DNA from: Paracoccus fistulariae
GTDB lineage: Bacteria; Pseudomonadota; Alphaproteobacteria; Rhodobacterales; Rhodobacteraceae
Reading direction: 5' to 3'
Length of the DNA stretch: 64,000 bases
NCBI RefSeq assembly: GCF_028553785.1
Contig: NZ_CP067136.1
Span: 3,222,501-3,286,500, forward strand
The translations under genes were made by a program, and so were the position numbers. The notes under the pieces are model-generated. The model ran no database searches and had not been told where the DNA came from. It saw only the letters and a list, made by a program, of their open reading frames with translations. How positions within the stretch are numbered: position 1 is the stretch's first letter; every line of letters starts with the position of its first letter. Shown in pieces: positions 18,501-26,087 of the stretch.

Positions 18501-18955
18501 CGACGGAATGGGTGAAGAATGACGATCCCGCCCGGATCGCCAAGGCGCTGCGCGATGCCCGCCCGACTGCCATCACCGAAAATCTCATGCCCGGCCCGAC
18601 CGGCGAACTGAACCGCCTGACCATGCTGACCCGCGCCCCGGTCCTGTGCCTTGGCCCGGGAACCGAGGCCGCGCAGGCGCAGGCCGTGGCGGTTCAGTCT
18701 TTGGGCGGTCAGGCCGTCGCCGCGCAAGGGTCGCTGACGCCCGGGGATCTGCGCGATATTGACGGCCTGTCCGTGGTGCTCTGGTGGGGTGATCGTGAGA
18801 CGGGGCGGACCTATGCCGATGCCCTGGCACAGCGCAGCGGCGATATCGTGCCGCTGGTCTGCTCATTGCCCGATCTGGCCTATATCGCGCATGAGCGCCA
18901 TCTGTGCGTCGATACGACGGCGGCAGGCGGGAACGCCGCCTTGCTGGCTGGCTAA
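15548..18955 (+). CDS. putA: Bifunctional proline dehydrogenase / L-glutamate-gamma-semialdehyde dehydrogenase
   Basis: The 1135-residue enzyme has a proline dehydrogenase barrel (about residues 150-450: SAYHPRYE-like SALHPRYE, RLVKGAYWD) and a P5C dehydrogenase domain from about 500, with PWNFPLAIFTGQ, ETGGLNA (Glu759) and SAGQRCSALR (nucleophile Cys793). It oxidises proline to glutamate through FAD and NAD+, channelling the intermediate. There is no N-terminal ribbon-helix-helix DNA-binding domain, so it is not its own repressor; PutR does this job. Length matches the R. capsulatus protein. GGAG stands ten bases before the ATG. Confidence 0.97.
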   Translation: MSPTSLAAFTLDAKYRDEADLLPELIAQADLSEAERIAITARAADLVRRIRKEAKPSLMEHFLSEYGLSTREGVALMCLAEAMLRVPDKMTIDALIEDKIAPSDWGKHLGEASSSLVNASTWALMLTGKVLDDDQPGIAGTLRGAIRRLGEPVIRTAVGRAMREMGRQFVLGQTIDAALENARAYEKQGYTYSYDMLGEAAMTAEDAQRYAREYANAIAAIAKSCTKGSVEANPGISIKLSALHPRYEVAQEERVLQELVPVVLDLARKAKAGGMGMNIDAEEQDRLVISLKVIEAVLSDPSLAGWDGFGVVVQAYGKRAGQTIDWLYRTAQRLDRKIMVRLVKGAYWDTEIKRAQVEGFPGFTLFTNKSATDVSYIANARKLIGYADRIYPQFATHNAQSVAAILEMVGGINFEFQRLHGMGERLHDIVIRETKGRCRIYAPVGAHRDLLAYLVRRLLENGANSSFVHQIVDEEVTPEEVARDPFDELVTARPPATLVQPDDLFGAGRENSAGFDLTDEETLARIEKARSGDLPDAGPLTASDAMGTTRPVLNPATGESVAQVTEASAETVAQAIADARPWDAPAADRAAVLRRAADLYEENYGPIFAALGREAGKSLGDAVGELREAVDFLRYYAQQGEHRTEAPRGIITAISPWNFPLAIFTGQIAAALMAGNAVLAKPAEQTPVVAAIATRLLHQAGVPASALQLLPGDGATVGAALTGDARINGVVFTGSTDTAKIIARSMAKHMAPGTPLIAETGGLNAMIVDSTALPEQAVRDIVMSSFRSAGQRCSALRCLYVQEDVAPHLIQMLKGAMDELTVGDPWLLSTDVGPVIDDEAQDGISDYLSNNANRVLHKLDVPAQGHFIPPAMLQVSGIEDLEREIFGPVLHVATYRARDLDKVVAAINGRGFGLTFGLHTRIDSRVQEVTDAIHVGNIYVNRNQIGAIVGSQPFGGEGLSGTGPKAGGPLYLARFFAPELPQAEATEWVKNDDPARIAKALRDARPTAITENLMPGPTGELNRLTMLTRAPVLCLGPGTEAAQAQAVAVQSLGGQAVAAQGSLTPGDLRDIDGLSVVLWWGDRETGRTYADALAQRSGDIVPLVCSLPDLAYIAHERHLCVDTTAAGGNAALLAG

Positions 18956-18976
18956 GACAGGTTTGCGGCTGGGCGA

Positions 18977-19858
18977 TCAGTCCAGCCGCAGGTCCCCCAT
19001 GAAGTCCAGAAAGCTGCGCATCGCGGCGGTCATCAGCTTGCCGGTCGGAAACAGGATGCTGATGGGCACATGCGGCATGGTATATTCGGGCAGCAGTGAG
19101 ATCAGCCTGCCCGCGCGGAGATCCTCTTCCACGATGAATTCCGGCAGCAATGTCACCCCCATGCCATCCAGCGCCATGCGGTACAGCAAATCGCCGTTAT
19201 TCGACGCCAGAATGGGCTGGATCTTCTGGTGAATGGTCTCGCCATCGCGCTGAAAGGACCAGGAATCGCCCGTGCGCAGATTGGTGTAATGCAGGCATTT
19301 ATGGTCCTTCAGATCGGCGGGCAGAAGCGGCAGGCCGAACTTTTCGATATAATCCGGCGTTGCCACCAGCATGATCTTGCCCTGATGCAGACGCCGCGCG
19401 TGAAGCGATGAATCGGCCAGATGGCCGACCCGGATCACCGCGTCGAAACCATCGCCGATGATATCGCTGGCACCGTCCTCCAGCAGCAGTTCCAACTGGA
19501 TATCGGGGTAGGTCTCCATGAACCGGCGCAGATGCGGTTGCAGAACCTGCAGCGTATAGGCGACAGGAGATCCGATCTTCAGCGTGCCCGCCGCCTGACC
19601 GACCGCATTGCGCACGCCCTCATGCGCGGCGTCCAGACGGTCCAGAACATCGCGCAACTGGACCCCATAGGCCTCGCCCACCGTCGTCGGCCGTACCGTC
19701 CGCGTCGTGCGCGTCAGCAACCGCGCCCCAAGGCTGTCTTCCAGATCCGAGATGTATTTGCTGGCAAGGCTGCGCGAAATGCCCATGCGACGGGCCGCCG
19801 CGGCGAAACTGCCTTCGTCCAGAATGCTGACGAATGTGCGAAGGACGATAATATCCAT
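18977..19858 (-). CDS. LysR-family transcriptional regulator
   Basis: The 293-residue protein has an N-terminal winged helix-turn-helix (FAAAARRMGISRSLASKYIS, about 18-37) and a periplasmic-binding-like effector domain starting TLKIGSPVAY. It resembles CrgA/DmlR-type regulators. It converges on putA with only 21 bases between the stops, so control of putA is unlikely. The upstream flank holds a terminator and a small secreted protein gene. Target and effector are unknown. Confidence 0.85.
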   Translation of the reverse strand: MDIIVLRTFVSILDEGSFAAAARRMGISRSLASKYISDLEDSLGARLLTRTTRTVRPTTVGEAYGVQLRDVLDRLDAAHEGVRNAVGQAAGTLKIGSPVAYTLQVLQPHLRRFMETYPDIQLELLLEDGASDIIGDGFDAVIRVGHLADSSLHARRLHQGKIMLVATPDYIEKFGLPLLPADLKDHKCLHYTNLRTGDSWSFQRDGETIHQKIQPILASNNGDLLYRMALDGMGVTLLPEFIVEEDLRAGRLISLLPEYTMPHVPISILFPTGKLMTAAMRSFLDFMGDLRLD

Positions 19859-19931
19859 GCGGGGCCTTATCCCGTTGCTTTGAAAGCCTGTTTGTCAGTT
19901 TGCCACAGGTTTCGCCAGAGCGGGATGTACA

Positions 19932-19956
19932 GAAACCGCCCTGATCGGGCGGTTTC
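19932..19956 (-). terminator. Hairpin terminator of the 83-residue protein gene
   Basis: GAAACCGCCC and GGGCGGTTTC make a perfect 10-base stem around TGATC, 60 bases past the stop of the small secreted protein gene. There is no long T-run, so strength is uncertain. Confidence 0.6.
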
Positions 19957-20017
19957 CGGGGTATCTTGACCGATACCAGAGCAGTCAGTGACAGCCTTGC
20001 GGGCCGTCGCAGGCCGC

Positions 20018-20269
20018 TTAGCGGGTGTAGGTATCGACCGGCTTCTCACCCGAGAAATCGGTGATGCTCAGCTGCGTGTCGGCTTTCAGGCCCGAACGGT
20101 CCAGCTCGGCCTGGGTCAGAACGGTGCCGGCGTCAACGGTGACGGCCTGAGCGGCTTCGATCCGGGTCGGGAATGCCTCGGGGCGCTCGTTGTCAGCACC
20201 TGCGGGGGCGGCTGCAACCGAACCGGCGGTCAGGGTCAGGGCGGTCAGAGCAATGGCAAAGCGTTTCAT
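20018..20269 (-). CDS. Small secreted hypothetical protein
   Basis: The 83-residue product begins with a clear Sec signal peptide (MKRFAIALTALTLTAGSVAA, cleavage near AAA). The mature part is about 60 polar residues with a pattern DAGTVLTQAELDRSGLKADTQLSITDF and no cysteines. A good AAGGA lies upstream of the ATG. I do not recognise a family. Its own promoter region and terminator suggest a monocistronic, possibly well-expressed periplasmic protein. Confidence 0.7.
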   Translation of the reverse strand: MKRFAIALTALTLTAGSVAAAPAGADNERPEAFPTRIEAAQAVTVDAGTVLTQAELDRSGLKADTQLSITDFSGEKPVDTYTR

Positions 20270-20540
20270 ATCTTTTTTCCTTCGTGATGTCGGAAGCGTC
20301 TTCGCTTCCTGCTTGGTGAAGGACAGATAAGTTTGTGCCCGAATGGCGGGTAGGTACGATTTATCGATAAGACTGTTCGGGATCGTTCAACAATCACGGC
20401 GCTGTGATGGGGTAGATTGCGCGGAGCTGCCACCAGAGCCTGATGGACAGTTGAGAGGTCAGAAATGGCAGCTTTTAGCCGTTTCCAGTCCGCCGTGGCC
20501 ATGGCTATGCTGGGCCAGCAAAGCTAATCGGAGGCTGAGT

Positions 20541-21792
20541 TTGTCGAATGTCCTGATTCGAACCAATCGCGATTATCGCCTTCTGCTTTCGGCCAGTTCG
20601 GCGTCGAATCTGGCCGACGGGGTCGGATTGGTCGCATTGCCCTGGCTGGCAACGATGCTGACACGTGATCCGATTCTGATTGCCGGGGTCGCGACTGCGC
20701 AGCGCCTGCCGTGGCTGGTGTTCGCACTGCCTGCCGGGGTTTGGACGGATCGTGCGGACCGGCGGTTGCTGATGGTGCGCGCTGATCTGGTGCGGGTGGT
20801 GTTGATGGCATTTACCGTCCTGATGGTTATTTCGCAGTCCGCCCTGCCTGTGCCCGACGGATCCGGTCCACTGGCCATCCTGTCCCTGATGCTCATCGCT
20901 TTCCTCTTCGGTTCCGCCGAGGTGATCCGCGACAATGCCGCCCAAACGATCCTTCCCTCCATTGTCGCGCAGGAAGATCTGGAGCGGGCTAACGGTCAGA
21001 TGTGGAGTGCCGAGCAGATCGCGGGCCAGTTCGTCGGCCCTCCGGTGGCAGGGGTATTGATCGCGTCTTCGGTCGCGCTGCCCTTTGGGATCAACGCGAC
21101 GGTCTATGCCGTTTCTGCTCTGCTCATCTGGCTGATCGCGTTGCCGCCGCGAAAAGCTGCCTTTGCCAACCACTTCCTGCCTGCGCTGCTAGAGGGAATG
21201 GGGTGGATGTGGCGTAATCCGCTGATCTTGCGCCTTGCCATTATGCTTGGGGCGATTAATGCCCGTGTTCATCGGTGGCATGACAGTTCTGGTTCTTTAT
21301 GCGCAGGAGGTTCTGAGCCTGTCCGCAATCGGATACGGGCTGCTGCTGACGTTTGCCGCGATGGGAGGTGTTGTGGGTGGTCTTCTCGCGCCTACTTTGG
21401 CGCGATGGTTGGGCATGAGGCACAGCCTTATCGTAGCACTTGGCGTATTCGTCGTCATCAACCTTATTCTTGGGTTGTCCAGCTCGCCGGTGATGGCTGG
21501 CATTGCCCTGTTTTGCGAGGCAGCGGCAGGAATGCTGTGGAACGTGGTCACGGTCAGCTATCGCCAGCGCCTGATCCCTGACGAATTGCTGGGCAGGGTG
21601 AATTCAGTCTACAGGTTCTTCGGCTGGGGCGCGATGCCGTTTGGTGCGATGGGGGCGGGTGCCTTGGTGACGGCGCTGACACCCGCCGTCGGTCGAGGTG
21701 ATGCCCTTCACGTGCCCTATCTGTTCGCCTCTGGCGTTTGCGGTATGCTGTTGGCCTATACCGCCATGCGCCTTCGCTTCGGCCAAGCGTAA
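20541..21792 (+). pseudogene. MFS exporter gene (EntS/MFS_3-like) interrupted by a +1 frameshift
   Basis: The start is TTG 20541, six bases after a full GGAGG. The first frame reads as MFS helices 1-6 (ASNLADGVGLVALPW, TDRADRRLL at the 2-3 loop) up to MLGAIN near 21258, then loses similarity. The second half continues one base later as VFIGGMTVLVLYAQ and runs to the stop at 21792. Dropping one C from the CCC run at 21262-21264 joins both as MLGAINAVFIGGMTV and gives a normal 416-residue transporter. It is either a recent inactivation or an assembly error. Codon use (CTA, TTG, AT-richer third positions) differs from its neighbours, hinting at acquisition. Confidence 0.85.
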
Positions 21793-21883
21793 GGCTCCGC
21801 AGAGCGGGCGTCCGGGCGTTTGATGGCGGCAGTCTGTTTCCGCCGGAAATGCTAAGCGATCGGCTGCGGCATTGCCGGATCGG

Positions 21884-22882
21884 TCAAGTTCTTGCCATGC
21901 TATCCGTCGCGGTCGGGAAGACGGCTTTGAAGGCATGCGCGATCCGGTCCCATTCCTGACGGTTGCCCGGAACGCCCATGCGCATCCAGCTTTTCGAATA
22001 AGGGAAACGCCGCGTCCAGATATGGTGGCGCGCCAGCGCCGTCTGGGCCGCTTGCGCATCGCTTACATCATACAGGCGGAACAGATGCGTGCCGCCGACG
22101 ACCTGCCATCCGGCCTTCATCGCAAACCGGTCCAGTCTCAGGCTGGCTTCACAGTGATAGCCGATCGCGTCTTCGGCCCATTCACGGTCAGCCATGGCGG
22201 CCGTTGCGATGTCCAGCGCTGGTCCGTTCACGGCCCAGGGGCCTGCCGCCTCGGCCAATCTGGCGAGCAGGTCCGGCTGCGCGATGACAAAACCCAGCCG
22301 CAGTCCGGCCAGACCCCAGAATTTGCCGAAGCTGCGCAGGACCAGCGCATTCCGGGGCAGGGAAGGGATCAGCGACAGATCCGGCCTTGGATCGGCGAAG
22401 CTTTCATCCACCACAAGATGCCCGACCGTCGTGGCCAAGGTCGCAAGTGTCTCAGCCTGCCATTCCCGCCCGTCCGGATTGTTGGGATTGACCAGCACGG
22501 CAAGGTCGAACCCCTCCATCTGGTCGATCCCTGAGACCTCGGATACGGGCCAGCCGGCGTGCCGCAAGCTGGCCGCATGTTCATTATAGGTCGGTGTCAG
22601 AACGGCGGCGCGGCCCGGGGGAAACAGGCGCGGGATCATCTGGATCGCGGCCGAGGCGCCATTCACCGCCAGCAGTCGTGACGGATCGCAACGGTAGCAG
22701 GCGGCAGCGACCCCGATCAGCCTTTGCATCGCGGCGTGGGTTGGCAGACTGCGCCAGGCGGCGTCACTGATGCCGCTGACCGGCCAGGGACGCCGGTTGA
22801 TGCCGGTGGAGAGGTCGATCCAGTCGCCCCCACCATAGGTCGCCATGGCCCAGTCGATATTCCCGCCGTGATCGCGCGCCAT
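21884..22882 (-). CDS. cobC: L-threonine-O-3-phosphate decarboxylase-type cobalamin enzyme
   Basis: I chose ATG 22882 (332 aa) with AGGAG eight bases upstream; a longer frame to 22951 looks non-coding. The fold-type I PLP protein shows NPNNPDG, the aspartate-bearing VVDESFAD, and the Lys-bearing SFGKFWGLAGLRLGF. An opening DHGGNIDWAMATYGGGDWIDLSTGINRR-like start (D-H-G-G ... D-L-S-T-G-I-N) is diagnostic of CobC/CobD, which supply the aminopropanol linker of cobalamin. No other cob gene adjoins it; cobS lies 12.5 kb away. It converges with the broken MFS gene. Confidence 0.88.
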   Translation of the reverse strand: MARDHGGNIDWAMATYGGGDWIDLSTGINRRPWPVSGISDAAWRSLPTHAAMQRLIGVAAACYRCDPSRLLAVNGASAAIQMIPRLFPPGRAAVLTPTYNEHAASLRHAGWPVSEVSGIDQMEGFDLAVLVNPNNPDGREWQAETLATLATTVGHLVVDESFADPRPDLSLIPSLPRNALVLRSFGKFWGLAGLRLGFVIAQPDLLARLAEAAGPWAVNGPALDIATAAMADREWAEDAIGYHCEASLRLDRFAMKAGWQVVGGTHLFRLYDVSDAQAAQTALARHHIWTRRFPYSKSWMRMGVPGNRQEWDRIAHAFKAVFPTATDSMART

Positions 22883-23084
22883 GACGCCTCTCCTGCAAAT
22901 TTGGCTTTGTTTGCTAGGCGTAAGCTGTCCTGTCCGCAATGCGTTTACCAATTTTTACTTTACATGGAGGGAAATCATCGACACGATATGTAGTAAGAAC
23001 ATTCGGGCACCTGTGCCCTGTGTTGTATGAAGACCAAGGGTTAGCGGCGCCAGAATCGCACCCATCAGAGGCAGGACAGAAGCA

Positions 23085-23588
23085 ATGGCACAGAGCGAAC
23101 GATTCGTCGCGGGCGATGAGATTCATCCTATTGATATCGTCGAATCCGTCGCTGCCCATCACGATTGGGAATTCGACAGGCTGGCAGATGACCAGATTGC
23201 CATGGTGGTCGCGGGGCAATGGCGGAATTATTCGCTGACCCTGGCCTGGTCGCCGCGGGAATCCGTGCTGCGCCTGATCTGCACCTTCGACATGGATCCC
23301 CCGGCCGCGCGGCTGCCGCTGATCTACGAGACGATCAATCTGGCGAATGATCAGGTCTGGGATGGCGGCTTTACCTTCTGGTCGCAGCAGCGGCTGATGG
23401 TCTGGCGCTATGGGCTGGTGCTGGCGGGTGACACCTTTGCCTCGCCCGAACAGATCGACCAGATGATCGGAAATGCGCTGATCGCCTGCGAACGCTTCTA
23501 TCCCTCGTTCCAGCTGGTAGGATGGGGCAATACCGATCCGACCGCCGCACTGGACATCGCCATGGGCGAGGCCTACGGACGGGCATAA
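23085..23588 (+). CDS. YbjN-domain protein
   Basis: The 167-residue protein matches the alphaproteobacterial YbjN family: an N-terminal HPIDIVESVAAHHDWEFDRL, a central WSPRESVLRLICTFDM, and the C-terminal ACERFYPSFQLVGWG. The fold is like type III secretion chaperones, and the role is unclear (stress or motility modulation in E. coli). It opens a co-directional run with proC 36 bases downstream. The 202 bases upstream are shared with divergent cobC and should hold both promoters. Confidence 0.8.
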   Translation: MAQSERFVAGDEIHPIDIVESVAAHHDWEFDRLADDQIAMVVAGQWRNYSLTLAWSPRESVLRLICTFDMDPPAARLPLIYETINLANDQVWDGGFTFWSQQRLMVWRYGLVLAGDTFASPEQIDQMIGNALIACERFYPSFQLVGWGNTDPTAALDIAMGEAYGRA

Positions 23589-23624
23589 GGGGGCCGCGCC
23601 CCCGCAAGATTGCTGGGGGAGCAG

Positions 23625-24440
23625 ATGAGCGAATTCGACGACATCAACGAACGTGGCCTTGTGCTGGTCGGCTGTGGCCGCATGGGTGGCGCGATGCTGA
23701 AGGGCTGGCTGGCCCGTGGCTTGCAACCGGGATCGGTGACGGTCATCGACCCGAAGCTTGCGCCCGAATGGCAGGACAAGGGGCTGCGCGTGAATGCGCC
23801 GCTGCCCGATAACGCCGCTGTGCTGGTGCTGGCCGTCAAGCCGCAGATGATGGCCGACGCCCTGGGCGAGGTGCCCTCGCTGACCGATACGCTGGTCGTC
23901 TCGGTCGCGGCGGGCACGACGATTGCCACCTATGAGGCCACTTTCCCCAATGCCGCCGTCGTCCGCGTCATGCCAAATACGCCCTCGGCCATCGGGCAGG
24001 GGATCTCGGCGCTGATCGGCAACCATCGCGCGACCGCCGCCGATTTGGATCTGGCCGAGGCGCTGATGCGGGCCGTGGGCCGCGTGGTGCGGCTGGACAG
24101 CGAAGATCAGATGGATGCGGTCACCGGCCTGTCGGGCAGCGGCCCTGCCTATGTCTTTCACATGATCGAGGCCATGGCCCAGGCGGGCGAGGCCGAGGGG
24201 CTGTCGCCTGACCTTGCGCTGGAGCTGGCGCGGATGACCGTTGCGGGGGCTGGCGCGCTGGCCATTGATGCGGATGAGGATCCGGCAGTGCTGCGCGAAA
24301 ACGTCACCTCGCCCGGCGGGACCACGGCGGCCGGGCTGCGGGTGCTGATGGATGCGCAGGACGGTCTGCGGCCGCTGATGACGCGCACGGTTGCGGCCGC
24401 CGCCGAACGGGGCCGCGAACTGGGCCGCAACGGAAAATGA
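23625..24440 (+). CDS. proC: Pyrroline-5-carboxylate reductase
   Basis: ATG 23625 follows GGGGGAGC (271 aa, standard length). The NAD(P)-binding motif is [10 protein letters not shown] (about 15-24). [12 protein letters not shown] and the family signature [11 protein letters not shown] follow, with MTVAGAGAL and [12 protein letters not shown] near the C-terminus. It makes the last step of proline synthesis, the reverse of PutA. It overlaps csaA by four bases (ATGA). Confidence 0.95.
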   Translation: MSEFDDINERGLVLVGCGRMGGAMLKGWLARGLQPGSVTVIDPKLAPEWQDKGLRVNAPLPDNAAVLVLAVKPQMMADALGEVPSLTDTLVVSVAAGTTIATYEATFPNAAVVRVMPNTPSAIGQGISALIGNHRATAADLDLAEALMRAVGRVVRLDSEDQMDAVTGLSGSGPAYVFHMIEAMAQAGEAEGLSPDLALELARMTVAGAGALAIDADEDPAVLRENVTSPGGTTAAGLRVLMDAQDGLRPLMTRTVAAAAERGRELGRNGK

Positions 24441-24769
24441 CCATCTCGTTCGACGATTTCCTGAAGGTCGATATCCGCGTCGCCACCATCACCCGCGCCG
24501 AAGCTTTCCCAGAGGCGCGAAAGCCCGCCATCAAGCTGTGGCTTGATCTGGGGGCGCTTGGGGAACGCAAATCCTCGGCCCAGATTACGCGGCATTACGC
24601 GCCCGAAACGCTGATCGGTAAGCAGGTGCTGTGCGTGGTGAATTTCCCGCCGCGCCAGATTGGCCCCTTCATGTCCGAGGTTCTGGTGCTGGGCGTGCCC
24701 GACCCGGATGATGAGGTGGTGCTGATCACGCCCGATCTGACTGTCCCGAATGGTGGAAGGCTTTATTGA
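24437..24769 (+). CDS. csaA: CsaA-type tRNA-binding domain protein
   Basis: The 110-residue protein is one OB-fold of the kind found at the end of MetRS and in Trbp111: [29 protein letters not shown], and the closing PNGGRLY. CsaA is described as a dimeric chaperone or secretion helper with tRNA-binding ability. Its start overlaps proC by four bases and its TGA overlaps the next ATG by one base, so all three are coupled. Confidence 0.9.
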   Translation: MTISFDDFLKVDIRVATITRAEAFPEARKPAIKLWLDLGALGERKSSAQITRHYAPETLIGKQVLCVVNFPPRQIGPFMSEVLVLGVPDPDDEVVLITPDLTVPNGGRLY

Positions 24770-25716
24770 TGAAATTGCTTGTGACCCGACCGATGACGGC
24801 GCGCGCGACGCGGGCGATCTTGGACAGATTTCAGACGGATTTTCACGAAAACCGCCCCTTGACCGAGGCAGAGGCCGCGCAGGCGATGCGCGATTATGAC
24901 GCCATCATCCCGACGCTGGGCGATGCGTTTTCGGCCAGGGCGTTTCAGGGCGACCTGCGCTGCAAAATCCTGGCGAATTTCGGCGCGGGCTATAACCATA
25001 TCGACATCGCGGCGGCGCGCGAGGCCGGGATTACCGTCACCAATACGCCCGATGTGGTGACCGACGCCACCGCCGATATCGCGCTGACGCTGATCCTGAT
25101 GACCATGCGCCGCGCGTCCGAGGGCGAGGCGTTGCTACGCGCGGGCAAATGGACCGGCTGGCATCCGACGCAGCTTCTGGGCGGGCATGTGACCGGTGCG
25201 ACGGTGGGGATCATCGGCATGGGCCGGATCGGTCAGGCCATCGCCCGGCGCTGCCATTTCGGTTTTGGCATGAAGGTGGTGTTCTTCAACCGCTCGACCG
25301 TGACGGGGCTGGACTTTCCCGCCCGCCAGATCCCGGATCTGCATGACATGCTGCATGCGGCGGATGTCGCCGTCGTGGCTGTTCCCGGCGGTGCGGGCAC
25401 CCGCCATCTGATCGCCGGGCCCGAATTGCAGGCGCTTGGGCCGGATGGCTATCTGGTCAATATCGCCCGTGGCGATGTCGTCGCCGAAGCGCCGCTGATC
25501 GCCGCGCTGACCGATGGCACCATCGCCGGCGTCGGGCTGGATGTTTACGAGCGTGAGCCGCTGGTCCCGCAGGCGCTGCTGGACGCGCCGAATGCGACGC
25601 TTCTGCCGCATCTGGGCACGGCGACGGATGAGGTGCGCACCAATATGGCCTTGCGCGCATTGCAGAACGTGATCGCATTTTCAGAAAACCGCAGCCCCGA
25701 GGACGTCGTAAGCTGA
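24769..25716 (+). CDS. D-2-hydroxyacid dehydrogenase (glyoxylate/hydroxypyruvate reductase type)
   Basis: The 315-residue protein starts at ATG 24769 inside TGATG. Features: FGAGYNHID at the substrate loop, the Rossmann motif VGIIGMGRIGQAIARR, the Arg of NIARGDVV, the Glu of DVYEREP and the catalytic His of LLPHLGTATDEVR. Glyoxylate or hydroxypyruvate reduction is likely because a glycerate 2-kinase lies 370 bases downstream, which would consume the glycerate formed. Substrate choice remains inference. Confidence 0.88.
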   Translation: MKLLVTRPMTARATRAILDRFQTDFHENRPLTEAEAAQAMRDYDAIIPTLGDAFSARAFQGDLRCKILANFGAGYNHIDIAAAREAGITVTNTPDVVTDATADIALTLILMTMRRASEGEALLRAGKWTGWHPTQLLGGHVTGATVGIIGMGRIGQAIARRCHFGFGMKVVFFNRSTVTGLDFPARQIPDLHDMLHAADVAVVAVPGGAGTRHLIAGPELQALGPDGYLVNIARGDVVAEAPLIAALTDGTIAGVGLDVYEREPLVPQALLDAPNATLLPHLGTATDEVRTNMALRALQNVIAFSENRSPEDVVS

Positions 25717-25731
25717 CTTTTGATAAGTCAT

Positions 25732-25756
25732 GGAACATCCCATTTTTCGGCACGTT
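25732..25756 (+). promoter_or_regulatory. GGAAC-N16-CGTT promoter-like element upstream of csbD
   Basis: GGAAC at 25732-25736 and CGTT at 25753-25756 are 16 bases apart, 40 bases before the csbD start. This pattern matches the EcfG general-stress promoters of alphaproteobacteria. CsbD is a stress protein, which supports it, but I cannot tell whether this organism has EcfG. Confidence 0.4.
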
Positions 25757-25796
25757 AATGGCTCACAAGACTTAACCTAGTTTTAAGGAGAGTGTT

Positions 25797-25997
25797 ATGA
25801 ACTGGGATGTTGTCCAAGGGAAATGGAAGCAGATCAAAGGCTCGGTCAAGGAAAAATGGGGCGAGCTGACCGATGACGAGCTGGACCAGATCGATGGCGA
25901 CAAGGAACAGCTGTCTGGCAAGCTGCAGGAAAAATACGGCTGGGCCAAGGAAGACGCCGACAAGCAGATCGACGATTACTTCCGCGATCAGGGCTGA
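25797..25997 (+). CDS. CsbD-family stress protein
   Basis: The 66-residue, highly charged protein matches CsbD closely: it opens MNWDVVQGKWKQIKGSVKEK, continues WGELTDDEL, and ends QIDDYFRDQG. Family members are induced by stress (sigma-B in Bacillus) and are abundant, with unknown biochemical role. AAGGAG lies in front of the ATG. It has its own upstream gap and downstream terminator. Confidence 0.93.
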   Translation: MNWDVVQGKWKQIKGSVKEKWGELTDDELDQIDGDKEQLSGKLQEKYGWAKEDADKQIDDYFRDQG

Positions 25998-26025
25998 TAT
26001 CACTGCCGCGTGATGGATTAAGGAA

Positions 26026-26050
26026 AGGGTGCCTTCGGGCGCCCTTTTTC
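26026..26050 (+). terminator. Rho-independent terminator after csbD
   Basis: GGGTGCC pairs with GGCGCCC (one G-T pair) around a TTCG-type loop, followed by TTTTT, 30 bases past the csbD stop. Confidence 0.8.
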
Positions 26051-26087
26051 GCTTTCTCTTGCCTCTGACCGCGCCTAGCATCGCGCC

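Noticed and set aside
20361-20370. TTATCGATAA palindrome upstream of the MFS and secreted-protein genes
   Set aside because: A 10-base palindrome alone is weak evidence, and no regulator or second copy is nearby.
20465-20527. 20-codon frame (MAAFSRFQSAVAMAMLGQQS) with AGAGG upstream, just before the MFS gene
   Set aside because: Could be a leader peptide, but it is short, has no attenuator structure after it, and cannot be separated from chance.
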